Positions 1-9,195 of a stretch of 64,000 bases of DNA are shown here, in pieces. The notes under the pieces were generated by a model. The model searched no databases. It had not been told where the DNA came from and saw only the letters and a program-made list of their open reading frames with translations. Positions within the stretch are counted from its first letter, which is position 1. Every line of letters starts with the position of its first letter. The position numbers and the translations under genes are program-made. This DNA is from an uncultured Flavobacteriales bacterium (GTDB taxonomy: Bacteria > Bacteroidota > Bacteroidia > Flavobacteriales > Crocinitomicaceae): NCBI GenBank assembly GCA_946480815.1, contig CAMLLB010000004.1, positions 69,908 through 133,907 on the forward strand, in the 5' to 3' direction.

Positions 1-13
1 TGAATTTATTATG

Positions 14-451
14 ATGGAAATACGTGAATTAAAAACTTTAGAGGAAATGCTACCTCATCTGGCTGTTCTCCAGGAATTATATCCGAATCTTGATCAGGAG
101 AATTATTGTCGTATGCTTAAGCACATGATCCCGAACAATTATGCACAAGTAGGCGTTTTTCTTGATAACGCGTGCATCGCGATCAGCGGTTACTGGCTGG
201 GGACGAAATTGTGGTGTGGAGCCTACCTGGAATTGGATAATGTAATTGTTTGTAAGACCGCAAGAGGAACCGGAGCAGGAAAACTAATCCAGGAATACCT
301 CGAAGAAAAAGCACAATCGTTGAATTGCAGTATCATGGCATTGGACGCTTATTCCAACAACTTCAAAGCTCATCGTTTTTATTATAATCAGGGATATGCT
401 CCAAGAGGATTTCATTTTATCAAGATCCTGGACGAAAAGGGACTTACATGA
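14..451 (+). CDS. GNAT-family N-acetyltransferase
   Basis: Predicted cytosolic acetyl-CoA-dependent N-acetyltransferase of 145 residues, normal for a single GNAT domain. The acetyl-CoA pyrophosphate-binding signature is visible as ARGTGAGK (residues 83-90), preceded by the LELDNVIV strand and followed by the amphipathic helix LIQEYLEEKA. The C-terminal part (ALDAYSNNFKAHRFYYNQGY) matches the usual GNAT motif B region. Two adjacent ATGs (11 and 14) are possible starts; the choice changes one residue. The gene stands alone, with the convergent kinase gene only about 70 bases downstream. The substrate (small molecule or protein) cannot be told from the sequence. Confidence 0.85.
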   Translation: MEIRELKTLEEMLPHLAVLQELYPNLDQENYCRMLKHMIPNNYAQVGVFLDNACIAISGYWLGTKLWCGAYLELDNVIVCKTARGTGAGKLIQEYLEEKAQSLNCSIMALDAYSNNFKAHRFYYNQGYAPRGFHFIKILDEKGLT

Positions 452-523
452 ATTATCAATCAATGAGCGGTTTAATTATCAAGTATGAGCCTGATTTATT
501 TATGATTACTAATTCATTTAAGA

Positions 524-3500
524 TCAACTACTCGCTTCGATCCGTTTAATCTGGTCGCGTACCAACTTCCCGCACGTTTGGATCTGATCTACAATTTTAG
601 AAACCAATGCTTTCATTTCTTCTTTGGTGAGCTGGGTCTCTTTCTCCAATTTCAACAAAAGGTTTGCAGTGATATTCATACCAAACAACCGCGCCGGACT
701 TAAGATCTGATGAGCCTGTTTTCGTAATCCAACCCAGTCTTCATCTTCAAAAAAATGAATCAGTTCAATGGAATATTGCGGCATCATTTCCAAATAAGCC
801 CCATACATTTCCAACAGATATTCTTCGCTTCCATCCGCCCGTTCTTCCAAAAGAGATAAATCCAGCAAATTCGGTTCCTCCTCTTTTTCGTGATTCTTTG
901 GTTCCGAAAACAAGACATTGTTCTGGTATCCCCATTTCACCAATAATTGATACAGTTTTTCGGGATTGAAGGGTTTCGAAATATAGTCATTCATTCCGGC
1001 TTCAATAAACTTATTCTGATCGCCAACCATGGCTGAAGCTGTAATTGCTATAATAGGTACGGAACAAGTGGGTTCCGGAAACTTGGATCGAATAAAACGG
1101 GTTGCCTCCATTCCATCCATTCGCGGCATATAATAATCCATCAATATCACATCAAATTGCCGGTCTTTCAAAACAGTAATTGCATCGATGGCATTACTTA
1201 CTACATGAACCTCTACATTCCATTTGTTCAAATCGTATAAGATCACCCGTTGATTAATCGTATTATCTTCTACCAGAAGTACACGTAATCCGTCGAGATT
1301 CTTTACCAAAACAATGTCTTCCTTATCGATGTCTTTGGTCTCTACATGTTTGTTGTGAAGTTCAAAATCCAGTTCAAATGAAAGCGTGGTTCCCTGCCCT
1401 TCTTTACTGAACAGGTTAATCTCTCCGCCCATGGCTTCAACCAGTGATTTTGCAATTCCCAGTCCCAGTCCCGTTCCCGAAGTTGTTCTTGTCCGGTGAT
1501 CTTCCAATTGCGTGAAATTCTCAAACACGAACTCTTGTTTTTGCAGCGGAATTCCAATCCCTGTATCTTTCACCTCAAAGTAAATGCGCTCCATTCCATG
1601 TTTTTGATAAACGGAATTTACTCTTAAAGTAATGCTTCCGTCAATGGTGAATTTGATCGCATTTCCTACAATATTCAACAGGATTTGGTTCAAACGCACC
1701 GGGTCTCCAATGACATAATCCGGCAATTTATCATCAAAATCAAGATGAAAGGTCAATCCTTTTTCTTCTATGCGGTAGGAAATGGAATTAATAAAAGTCG
1801 CTAAGAAATCCTGTAATGAAAAACGAACGTATTCAAAGGACATTTTCCCCGCACGGATTTTAGAGACATCCAGCAGATCGTTTACTACGTGCAATAAACC
1901 ATTGGCCGAAACTCCCAGTGTGTGCACAATTTCCTGTTGCGTTTTGGAAAGCTCTTCATCATTCAACTGCCTTGTAAGACCAATTATTCCGTTCATCGGA
2001 GTACGAATTTCGTGGCTCACATTTGCCAGGAATAATTCCTGTGTTTTCAGCGCATTCTCCGCTTTTCTTTTTTCGCGGATCGCCAATTCCCTTGCCTCCA
2101 ATAAATCTGTAATATCCGTGTCAACAAATACCAGGTACTTCAGCTCTCCCTGTTCATCAAAAACGGGAGTCAGCGACGTTTGAATGTACTTCTGCTCCTG
2201 GTTTTTCAATTCTTTAAACGACTGAAAAACGACTGATTCTTTTGTTTCAATGGCATTTTCAATAAATGCTGAAATTTCTGCCCGGGTAAGACCGCTTGTA
2301 TCATAGATACTGTCGCCTTTTTTCTCAAAAAATTCCTCCGATGAATTCCATCCATATAGACGTACAAACCCTTCATTTACCCACGAAATAGTTCCATGAG
2401 GATTGGTGATCGTAATTCCATTATTCGTATTACTGGCAACAATGGATAAACGTTCCAGTTCTTTGTTCTTGGAAAGAATCAATTTACTGGAAGAAACGCG
2501 GTCCTTGTAACGCACATAAATAAAGACCAGTAAAGCAACCAACAGCGCAATACTCCCGATTAACAGGTTTAAAATCACCACCTGATTCTCACTATTATCA
2601 TTTTGAAGTTTTTTGTTCTTGTTCAAAATGGCAATTTCTTCATTTTTCTTATTTAAATCATACAAAAACTGCAAGCGTACAATTTCTTTTGCATTTTCCT
2701 GGTTCGTGTATTTTTCGTTTTCCTTATTGTACCTTACCCTGTAATCATAAGCAGCTTTGTAATTTCCTTTCAAGCGCTCCAGTACAGAACGGTATTCATA
2801 ATAATTTTTGTACTCCGTTAAATATTGAAATTGGTGAATATAGTCCTTATACTTAAGCAGCAATTGCTCTGCCTCATCTAATCTTTTGCTTTCCAGGTAA
2901 GCTTTTATTAAAAGCCTGCAATTCGCAAAGATGTAATAGGTCATTTTTTTCTCTACATAGAATTTCCGGGCAAAATCGAGGTATTTTTTCAAACTATCGA
3001 CCTGTCCTTCCAATCCGTAAGCTTCACCATAATTGGAATAGCCAACTATGTAGTTCATCGTATCTTTTAAAATCCGGGATTCCTTAATACAATCCAACGC
3101 ATACTTCCTGCTCAATTCCAGGTCATTCCGTTGTTTCCTGACCTGATAATACATCAGGTACAAATTGGACAAGTTGTTGTAACCGGATGAAAGATAATGC
3201 TTCACCTTCTTTGCTTTGGCTTCAAATAAAATCGATTTATAGATGATTTCGGCCTGATCCAGGTACCAAATGCTTTTTTTCTCAAGGCCATAGTCTGTCA
3301 AGCAGTGCCCGATATAACTTTTACAGCTTAGATACTGATCTGTATTTTTGATCAATTGAAACTCTCTCATCCCCCGTTCGAAATGATTCCGGGCTCTTAG
3401 AAAGACTTTCAAATCCTTAAAAATCAAACCGATCGTCTTTTCACTTTCACCGATTAGCTGGTGATCTTTCATCCTGTCTGCTATGGAGAGTGCCTGGTAT

Positions 3501-3808
3501 GCAAAATTAATTGCCGATCTGAAATTACCGGTTTGTTGCTCATAAACACACAAACGGGTCAGCACCTTGTGTTTCAGAGCTTTGTTTTTATTGGTTTCCT
3601 CCAATTCATTTACAGTGGTTAGAATCTGAATGCTCGAATGAATGTCTGAATCCCTGATTTCCTCTGCCCGATCGAGCATCCTGGAGATGGATCTGTTGTT
3701 TTGGTCAACCTTACCCGCAAACAAAACACTCCCTTTCAGGAAAATAAGTAATGTAAGTAACCCGGATTTGAAATTTCTCCTAACCATTTCTCCAGATTTG
3801 AAGCCCAT
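524..3808 (-). CDS. TPR-containing hybrid sensor histidine kinase with receiver and HPt domains
   Basis: A 1094-residue hybrid phosphorelay protein. In order I see: an N-terminal hydrophobic segment (about 15-30) that probably exports the sensor part; helical TPR-like repeats (about 40-370) forming a periplasmic sensor; a membrane span (409-432, VVILNLLIGSIALLVALLVF); a PAS domain (about 455-570); HisKA with phospho-acceptor His599 in SHEIRTPMNG; HATPase with the N box (LNIVGNAIKF), DTGIGIP and GTGLGLGIAK; a receiver (840-960) with phospho-acceptor Asp891 in ILMDYYMP; and a C-terminal HPt-like helical domain with His1033 in AHQILSP. All four phosphorelay modules needed for an internal His-Asp-His relay are therefore present. 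No response regulator gene is adjacent, so the output partner is unknown. An alternative start lies at 3787. A weak TAnnTTTG-like box at 3819-3826 favours the longer start. Confidence 0.92.
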   Translation of the reverse strand: MGFKSGEMVRRNFKSGLLTLLIFLKGSVLFAGKVDQNNRSISRMLDRAEEIRDSDIHSSIQILTTVNELEETNKNKALKHKVLTRLCVYEQQTGNFRSAINFAYQALSIADRMKDHQLIGESEKTIGLIFKDLKVFLRARNHFERGMREFQLIKNTDQYLSCKSYIGHCLTDYGLEKKSIWYLDQAEIIYKSILFEAKAKKVKHYLSSGYNNLSNLYLMYYQVRKQRNDLELSRKYALDCIKESRILKDTMNYIVGYSNYGEAYGLEGQVDSLKKYLDFARKFYVEKKMTYYIFANCRLLIKAYLESKRLDEAEQLLLKYKDYIHQFQYLTEYKNYYEYRSVLERLKGNYKAAYDYRVRYNKENEKYTNQENAKEIVRLQFLYDLNKKNEEIAILNKNKKLQNDNSENQVVILNLLIGSIALLVALLVFIYVRYKDRVSSSKLILSKNKELERLSIVASNTNNGITITNPHGTISWVNEGFVRLYGWNSSEEFFEKKGDSIYDTSGLTRAEISAFIENAIETKESVVFQSFKELKNQEQKYIQTSLTPVFDEQGELKYLVFVDTDITDLLEARELAIREKRKAENALKTQELFLANVSHEIRTPMNGIIGLTRQLNDEELSKTQQEIVHTLGVSANGLLHVVNDLLDVSKIRAGKMSFEYVRFSLQDFLATFINSISYRIEEKGLTFHLDFDDKLPDYVIGDPVRLNQILLNIVGNAIKFTIDGSITLRVNSVYQKHGMERIYFEVKDTGIGIPLQKQEFVFENFTQLEDHRTRTTSGTGLGLGIAKSLVEAMGGEINLFSKEGQGTTLSFELDFELHNKHVETKDIDKEDIVLVKNLDGLRVLLVEDNTINQRVILYDLNKWNVEVHVVSNAIDAITVLKDRQFDVILMDYYMPRMDGMEATRFIRSKFPEPTCSVPIIAITASAMVGDQNKFIEAGMNDYISKPFNPEKLYQLLVKWGYQNNVLFSEPKNHEKEEEPNLLDLSLLEERADGSEEYLLEMYGAYLEMMPQYSIELIHFFEDEDWVGLRKQAHQILSPARLFGMNITANLLLKLEKETQLTKEEMKALVSKIVDQIQTCGKLVRDQIKRIEASS

Positions 3809-4005
3809 AAGTTTGAATCACAACTATTTAAAGGTGAAATTAGGGAATATTTCCCAAGTATAAATTAAATCGATTCCAAAAATAAACCGAAAATGAATAG
3901 TTTGTGCCTTACACTAAATGAATCAGGCATTTGGCTACTTGTTTTATCTCATTCGATCCATTTATGGTAAGTATTCCTTAAATTCGATGGCAATAAAACT
4001 ATACT

Positions 4006-5967
4006 ATGAAAAACAAAATTCTCCTCTCTCTCCTTTTCCTTCCGCTTGTTCATTTTGCTCAAGACTCAAAAGGCTCCTGTTCTTCCTTAAAGAAACACAC
4101 GAATTCGATGATGAAGAGCAATACATTCACCGTTGCTCAAATTGCACAAACGGAACGGTATGATGTTCATTACTACTTTCTGAACCTGAACATGACCAAT
4201 ACTACTACAACATTGTCGGGTTCAGGTGAAATTCACGCAACAGCACTCCAGGACCTGGACACGGCTTTGGTTGAGTTCTTTCAAACCTTTGTAATCTCTT
4301 CCATCGAAGTAGACGGAACTCCGGTTACGTATTCACGTCAAAACAGTGCATTGAAGATCCCTGTAAACAAACTTCAGGGAGAAAACTTTGTCATCCATGT
4401 AAATTACAGCGGAACTCCACCGAACGCAATAAGCAATCCACTTGGCGGAGGTGGTATGACGAATGCAAGTTCCCCTTCCTGGGGAAACCAGGTTACCTGG
4501 TCCTTGTCTGAACCTTTTGCAGCATACGAATGGTTTCCTGCAAAGCAATCCTTAAAAGACAAAGCGGATAGTTGTGCTGTTTGGATCACAGTCCCGACCA
4601 ATTGTAAGGCAGGCTCCAATGGAGTTCTTCAGCAAGTTGTTGATCTGGGGAATGGAACACATCGTTTTGAATGGAAACACAAACATCCGATCGATTATTA
4701 CCTCATTTCAGTAGCCGTTGCAAAATACGTAGAATACAATGTGACAGCCAATCCTGCAGGTTCCGGACCGGTATTGATCCAAAATTACATTTACGATAAT
4801 CCGGCTACACTTCCGAATTTCCAGGACGATATCGATGAGACTGTTGACTTTATGGAATTGTATGCTGACCTGTTCGGACCATATCCGTTTGCCGATGAGA
4901 AATACGGTCACTGCATGGCCCCTATTTCAGGTGGAATGGAACACCAAACAATGACTACGCAAGGATTCTTTAATCCGACTTTAACTTGCCATGAATTAGC
5001 ACACCAATGGTTCGGGGATCATGCAACCTGTTCTTCCTGGGCTGATATCTGGGTAAACGAAGGATTCGCTTCCTATGCAGAATATATAATGCTTGAAAAC
5101 CTGTATCCGGGAGATGAATTGCAGGATATGCTTGACAGGCATGACGATATTATGTCGCAGTCGGGTGGATCTGTCTGGGTAGAAGATTCTCTCAGTGATG
5201 CTGCTATTTTTTCAAGTCGATTGGTTTACAATAAAGGAGCTGCAATTGTTCATACACTTCGTTTCCTGATAAATAACGATCAAACATTCTACAACGCTTT
5301 AAAAGCATACCAGACATTGTATGCAGATTCGGTTGCTTCAGGTATTGAATTGGCAGATGTTTTCGAAAACGAAAGCGGCCTGGACCTGTCTGCTTTCCTT
5401 GAGGAATGGTATTTCGGGGAAGGTTATCCAACCTATTCAGTGAGATGGAACAACGTGGGAAGCGATTTATTGGTAGAAATCAATCAAACCACTTCTATGC
5501 CAGGCGTAACTCCTTTATTTACAAACGACCTGGAGCTGCGTTTCGACAGAACGGGCGTTGCGGATACAACCATCCGTTTCCAAATTACAGGCAATCAAAA
5601 CCAATTCGTTATTCCGAATGCTTCCAACTATGTGAATATTACGAAAATTGACCCGAATAACTGGATTTGCAATAAATCGAATGGAATTGTGAAAGATCTG
5701 AACTTCACAGCAGGAATCGAAGAAATCGCTAACAAATCGCGTATTTCAGTTTACCCAAATCCTTCTAACGGACCAATAACAATCGAAATGGAAACTTCCG
5801 GAGATTACAGTCTGGTCTTAATGGATTCCAGGGGAAGTGAGATTATTTCGAAAGAATTTAACGGGATGACCACTCTTGATTTGAAAAACCAGGCCCAGGG
5901 AACCTATATTCTTCAGGTTATTTCAAAAACTACAGGAGAAAAATTCAGTCGCCTGATCAAGCGTTGA
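4006..5967 (+). CDS. Secreted M1-family metallopeptidase with T9SS sorting domain
   Basis: Zinc aminopeptidase-like protein of the M1 (gluzincin) family, 653 residues. An N-terminal signal peptide (MKNKILLSLLFLPLVHFAQ) is followed by the M1 beta-sandwich and the catalytic domain. The zinc site is complete: HELAH at 329-333 with the third ligand Glu352 in NEGFASY. The substrate-binding GxMEN motif reads GGMEH (309-313), so the usual Asn is His. The C-terminus (about 580-653: VYPNPSNG... GTYILQV... LIKR) is a type A T9SS sorting domain, so the enzyme should be secreted or cell-surface attached. It starts 197 bases from the divergent kinase and is followed by its own terminator. The role is probably degradation of extracellular peptides; actual aminopeptidase activity is inferred. 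Confidence 0.93.
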   Translation: MKNKILLSLLFLPLVHFAQDSKGSCSSLKKHTNSMMKSNTFTVAQIAQTERYDVHYYFLNLNMTNTTTTLSGSGEIHATALQDLDTALVEFFQTFVISSIEVDGTPVTYSRQNSALKIPVNKLQGENFVIHVNYSGTPPNAISNPLGGGGMTNASSPSWGNQVTWSLSEPFAAYEWFPAKQSLKDKADSCAVWITVPTNCKAGSNGVLQQVVDLGNGTHRFEWKHKHPIDYYLISVAVAKYVEYNVTANPAGSGPVLIQNYIYDNPATLPNFQDDIDETVDFMELYADLFGPYPFADEKYGHCMAPISGGMEHQTMTTQGFFNPTLTCHELAHQWFGDHATCSSWADIWVNEGFASYAEYIMLENLYPGDELQDMLDRHDDIMSQSGGSVWVEDSLSDAAIFSSRLVYNKGAAIVHTLRFLINNDQTFYNALKAYQTLYADSVASGIELADVFENESGLDLSAFLEEWYFGEGYPTYSVRWNNVGSDLLVEINQTTSMPGVTPLFTNDLELRFDRTGVADTTIRFQITGNQNQFVIPNASNYVNITKIDPNNWICNKSNGIVKDLNFTAGIEEIANKSRISVYPNPSNGPITIEMETSGDYSLVLMDSRGSEIISKEFNGMTTLDLKNQAQGTYILQVISKTTGEKFSRLIKR

Positions 5968-5992
5968 TCCTTTTTTATACTAATTCTTATTT

Positions 5993-6024
5993 AAGTCACT
6001 ATCTCATTGGTAGTGACTTTTTTT
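5993..6024 (+). terminator. Intrinsic terminator after the M1 peptidase
   Basis: An 8-bp perfect stem (AGTCACTA at 5994-6001 with TAGTGACT at 6011-6018) and a 9-base loop are followed by a run of T, 26 bases after the peptidase stop codon. Confidence 0.8.
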
Positions 6025-6136
6025 ATTCTATTTTATTTAGAATCGTTTTATTCTGTTAGTTAAACTTTTAATTTATTGTAATTTATAATTTAAGTATAAA
6101 AATCATCCCTAATTTTACGGCACTAAAAAGACAAAA

Positions 6137-6592
6137 ATGAGAAAAATAGCTTTATTACTATTGGTTGGTTTTGGAATTGCTGCATTGGCAAACCAGGCAA
6201 CTGCACAAAGCAAATTACAGGACTGGGCTGAGTTGAAAGAGTTCCATAAAGTAATGGCACAAACATTCCACCCAAGTGAAGAAGGAAATTTAGAGCCAAT
6301 CAAAACCCGTATCGGTGAGATGGTCCAAAAAGCAAAAACACTTCAGGCTTCAAAGTTCCCTGCTGATTTCAACAATGACAAAGTAAAGAAAGCAGTTGAT
6401 AAGTTAGTAACTGACAGTCAGAAATTAGAAGCTGCTATCAAAAAAGGAGCTAGTGATAAAAAGATCACGAAATCACTTTCGGGTTTGCATGATGTGTTCC
6501 ATCAAATTGTAGGGCTTTGTTCTGCAAATGAAGATCACGACCATGAGCATAAAGAAGGCGATGGGCACAGTCACGAAGGACATTCGCACTAA
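6137..6592 (+). CDS. Exported small helical protein with His-rich C-terminus
   Basis: Unrecognised 151-residue protein. A clear signal peptide (KIALLLLVGFGIAALANQATAQ) is followed by an all-helical body that, by pattern, resembles small four-helix-bundle periplasmic proteins (cytochrome b562-like in outline). I see no CxxCH haem motif. The last 20 residues are extremely rich in His, Asp and Glu (HDHEHKEGDGHSHEGHSH), typical of metal-chelating tails. The gene is monocistronic: a terminator follows at once and the upstream peptidase has its own. A periplasmic metal-buffering role is suggested only by the tail. Confidence 0.75.
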   Translation: MRKIALLLLVGFGIAALANQATAQSKLQDWAELKEFHKVMAQTFHPSEEGNLEPIKTRIGEMVQKAKTLQASKFPADFNNDKVKKAVDKLVTDSQKLEAAIKKGASDKKITKSLSGLHDVFHQIVGLCSANEDHDHEHKEGDGHSHEGHSH

Positions 6593-6607
6593 GAAACAAA
6601 ACACAAC

Positions 6608-6650
6608 AAAAATCCCCGGTCCCGTATGTATGGGAACCGGGGATTTTTTA
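6608..6650. terminator. Bidirectional intrinsic terminator
   Basis: A long GC-rich stem (AATCCCCGGT... ACCGGGGATT) has a T run on the plus side and an A run on the other, so it can end the plus-strand His-rich gene and also transcription arriving from the sulfate operon on the minus strand. Confidence 0.85.
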
Positions 6651-6706
6651 TTTATACTCTTTCAAAAAGTCTAATATCTGCTATGAAATGACATTCACAC
6701 TAATCA

Positions 6707-6732
6707 TGACGTAATAACGCAATATTACGTCA
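6707..6732. promoter_or_regulatory. Perfect 9-bp dyad TGACGTAAT, function unknown
   Basis: TGACGTAAT at 6707-6715 and ATTACGTCA at 6724-6732 form a perfect dyad with an 8-base spacer, 15 bases past the stop codon of the last sulfate-operon gene. No T run follows on either strand, so it is not a standard terminator. It may be an RNA hairpin that protects the 3' end, or a protein site. Confidence 0.4.
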
Positions 6733-6747
6733 CGATTTCAAGGACAA

Positions 6748-7758
6748 CTAAAATCCATTTACACCATTTACAGTCGTATACTTCAGAATATTCTTTTTAT
6801 CCGGGTGAATACGAGCAAATGCGGATTGAACAGCCAATGTTCCCTCGTGGAAACCACATAAGATCAGTTTCAACTTATTCTCGTAAGTATTTACATCGCC
6901 AATGGCATAAATCCCGGGAATGTTGGTTGAATAATCGAGCGTATTAACCTTGATCGCACTTTTCTCGATTTCCAATCCCCAATCGGCAATCGGACCAAGT
7001 GATGGCTTCAAGCCGAACAATGGAATAAAATGATCTGCTTTTGTAATGATTTCTCCATTTTTCGAATGACTGATCACGACTTCTTCCAACGAACTTCCAC
7101 CTTTCAAATCGGTTACTTCAGCTTCCGTAATCAGGGAGATTTTTCCGGAATCCGCCATATCAATGATTTTTTGAACGGAATCCAAATGTCCGCGGAACGA
7201 AGCACTTCGATGCACCAAAGTCACCTCTGAAGCAATGTTGTTTTCTGCCAGGTAAATGGACCAATCCAATGCGGAATCTCCTCCACCCGCGATGACACAT
7301 TTCTTCCCGCGGAAAACTTCCGGGTCTTTGATCATATAATCGACTCCTTTTTCTTCAAAAAGCCCGATGCTCTCAATTGGTGGTTTCCGTGGTTCGAATA
7401 CTCCCAATCCGCCGGCAATCATTACCACCGGAGCTTTGTGTTTTGTTCCTTTTACGGTTGTAACGATAAACGATTCGTCATCCTGTTTCTCAATAGTTGA
7501 AGCTGCTTCCCCAAGTGTGAAACCAGGTTTAAACGGTGCCGCCTGTTCCATCAGGTTATCAACCAGGTCACCAGCCAAAACGGATGGAAATCCCGGAATA
7601 TCATAAATCGGTTTTTTAGGATAGATTTCCGAACATTGTCCGCCCGGTTGCGGAAGCGAGTCAATCAAATGACAACGCAGTTTTAACAATCCGGCTTCAA
7701 AAACTGTAAAGAGACCAACCGGCCCTGCTCCAATAATAATGATATCTGTTTCGATCAT
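6748..7758 (-). CDS. Ferredoxin/flavodoxin--NADP+ reductase, thioredoxin-reductase-like type
   Basis: FAD- and NADPH-binding oxidoreductase of 336 residues. The FAD dinucleotide motif is IIGAGPVG (about 9-16). The NADPH motif is CVIAGGGDSALDW (about 154-166), and the C-terminal FAD contact is GIYAIGDVNTYE. It lacks the redox CxxC of thioredoxin reductase between the two Rossmann folds, which places it with the YumC-type ferredoxin-NADP reductases. It is the last gene of the sulfate-reduction operon. The likely job is to pass NADPH electrons through ferredoxin to the siroheme sulfite reductase encoded upstream, since no NADPH flavoprotein subunit (CysJ) is present. No ferredoxin gene is seen nearby. 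The 115-base gap to cysN holds a repeat hairpin. Confidence 0.88.
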   Translation of the reverse strand: MIETDIIIIGAGPVGLFTVFEAGLLKLRCHLIDSLPQPGGQCSEIYPKKPIYDIPGFPSVLAGDLVDNLMEQAAPFKPGFTLGEAASTIEKQDDESFIVTTVKGTKHKAPVVMIAGGLGVFEPRKPPIESIGLFEEKGVDYMIKDPEVFRGKKCVIAGGGDSALDWSIYLAENNIASEVTLVHRSASFRGHLDSVQKIIDMADSGKISLITEAEVTDLKGGSSLEEVVISHSKNGEIITKADHFIPLFGLKPSLGPIADWGLEIEKSAIKVNTLDYSTNIPGIYAIGDVNTYENKLKLILCGFHEGTLAVQSAFARIHPDKKNILKYTTVNGVNGF

Positions 7759-7790
7759 GACTTGTTTGTTTAATAATTTGGTTCAATGGC

Positions 7791-7864
7791 TGACTTCGAC
7801 TACGCTCAGCCACCCTTCTCAAAATGTGTAATTCCCTCAAGGTGACTGAGCGTAGTCGAAGTCA
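7791..7864. repeat. Inverted pair of a dispersed CTTCGACTACGCTCAG repeat
   Basis: TGACTTCGACTACGCTCAG (7791-7809) is repeated in perfect inverted form (7846-7864) around a 36-base loop, between cysN and the reductase gene. Related copies lie at 26955-26972, 27049-27074 and 54569-54650, always between genes, so this is a dispersed palindromic family. Inside the operon transcript it would fold as a 19-bp hairpin and could lower expression of, or stabilise, the distal part. Confidence 0.8.
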
Positions 7865-7873
7865 CTTTTCAAT

Positions 7874-9115
7874 TCAAATGACTCCCGCGGCCACTGTTTG
7901 ATTTGTATTTTCGTTGATTAAGATGAAAGATCCGGTTTTCGCCAATCGATTGAACGGGTCATAGCTCACTTCCTCCGCTGTTTTAAGAGAAACTTTTGCC
8001 AATTCATTCAATGCAAGAGTTCCGTCACTTTCCAGGTCCCGGAAACTGTGGATATCGATCCTGGAATAAATTTCCCTGATTGCAGCTTTCGTTCGAAAAC
8101 TGTTTTGCTGCAGGATGAATTTTTGTCCCGGATTAAAGGCTTTACTATCCATCCAGCAAATCGTTGCGTCTAACGACTTTTCGGATACCGGTAAGGAATT
8201 CGAAGGAACGATCGTATTTCCGCGACTGATATCTAAATCATCTTCCAAATGAAGAACTACCGGCTGGCTTTTTCCCGCATGATTAACCTCTTTCAGGTTG
8301 CTTTCAATCTTTGAAATTCTGCTTGTTAATCCGGAAGGTAAAATCGTTACTTGATCTCCAACCCGGAATGTCCCGTTCAAAACACTTCCTGCGTACCCCC
8401 GATAATCATGCAATTCTTCCGTTTGAGGACGAATCACATATTGGACCTGGAAGCGCGCCTCATCAGAACCTTCGGAAGTCGCTATTTCGATATTTTCAAG
8501 GTATTGAAGCAAAGATGGCCCCGGATACCAGTTCATCAGTATACTCCTATGCACTACATTTTCTCCTGCCAAAGCTGAAGCCGGAATGTAATCCACTTTC
8601 TTCAATCCGATCTTTTTGGAGAATTCATTGTATTCGGAAACAATTTCGTCGAAGCGCTGCTCACTGTAATTCACCAGGTCCATTTTGTTGATGCAAAGCA
8701 AAACCTGTGGTATTCCAAGAACAGCAGAAATAATACTGTGCCGCTTAGTCTGGTCCGTAATCCCATTTCGCGCATCCACCAAAATAATTGCCAATTGCGC
8801 TGTTGATGCACCTGTAAACATGTTCCGCGTATATTGTGCATGTCCGGGAGTATCTGCGATGATAAACTTCCGTTTGTCTGTCGAAAAATATTTATATGCC
8901 ACATCGATCGTGATTCCCTGCTCGCGTTCAGCACGTAAACCATCGGTTAACAAAGCCAGATCAATTTCCGTATTCTCACCGGTTGTTTTACTCTGACGGG
9001 TTAATGTTTCTATAATATCTGTGGAAATCGACTCACTGTCATACAATAAGCGTCCTATCAGGGTACTCTTACCGTCGTCCACATTTCCTGCCGTAAAAAA
9101 TCGTAATAAATCCAT
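7874..9115 (-). CDS. cysN: Sulfate adenylyltransferase subunit 1 (GTPase)
   Basis: Large regulatory GTPase subunit of ATP sulfurylase, which couples GTP hydrolysis to formation of adenosine 5'-phosphosulfate (APS) from ATP and sulfate. All translation-factor-type GTPase motifs are visible: G1 GNVDDGKS (10-17), G3 DTPGH (88-92), G4 NKMD (143-146), and a G5-like SALAG. Beta-barrel domains follow. At 413 residues it is a plain CysN without a fused APS kinase (CysC). This fits the direct APS reduction expected from the cysH in this operon. It pairs with cysD, 80 bases upstream. Confidence 0.96.
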   Translation of the reverse strand: MDLLRFFTAGNVDDGKSTLIGRLLYDSESISTDIIETLTRQSKTTGENTEIDLALLTDGLRAEREQGITIDVAYKYFSTDKRKFIIADTPGHAQYTRNMFTGASTAQLAIILVDARNGITDQTKRHSIISAVLGIPQVLLCINKMDLVNYSEQRFDEIVSEYNEFSKKIGLKKVDYIPASALAGENVVHRSILMNWYPGPSLLQYLENIEIATSEGSDEARFQVQYVIRPQTEELHDYRGYAGSVLNGTFRVGDQVTILPSGLTSRISKIESNLKEVNHAGKSQPVVLHLEDDLDISRGNTIVPSNSLPVSEKSLDATICWMDSKAFNPGQKFILQQNSFRTKAAIREIYSRIDIHSFRDLESDGTLALNELAKVSLKTAEEVSYDPFNRLAKTGSFILINENTNQTVAAGVI

Positions 9116-9195
9116 TTTTTTGAATTATGAATCATCAATGTTTGAATTATCAAGAGAAATCCCCTTGAACAATTGATAATTGTTAATTGATAATT

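Noticed and set aside
448..543. 31-codon frame overlapping the acetyltransferase stop (ATGA) and the 3' end of the histidine kinase gene
   Set aside because: Composition is unlike a protein, and it runs into the opposite-strand kinase gene; no sign of selection can be seen.
4006..5967. GGMEH instead of GxMEN in the M1 peptidase as a sign of inactivity
   Set aside because: The zinc ligands and catalytic Glu are intact, and I recall similar variants among Bacteroidota M1 proteins; alone this is not evidence of loss of function.
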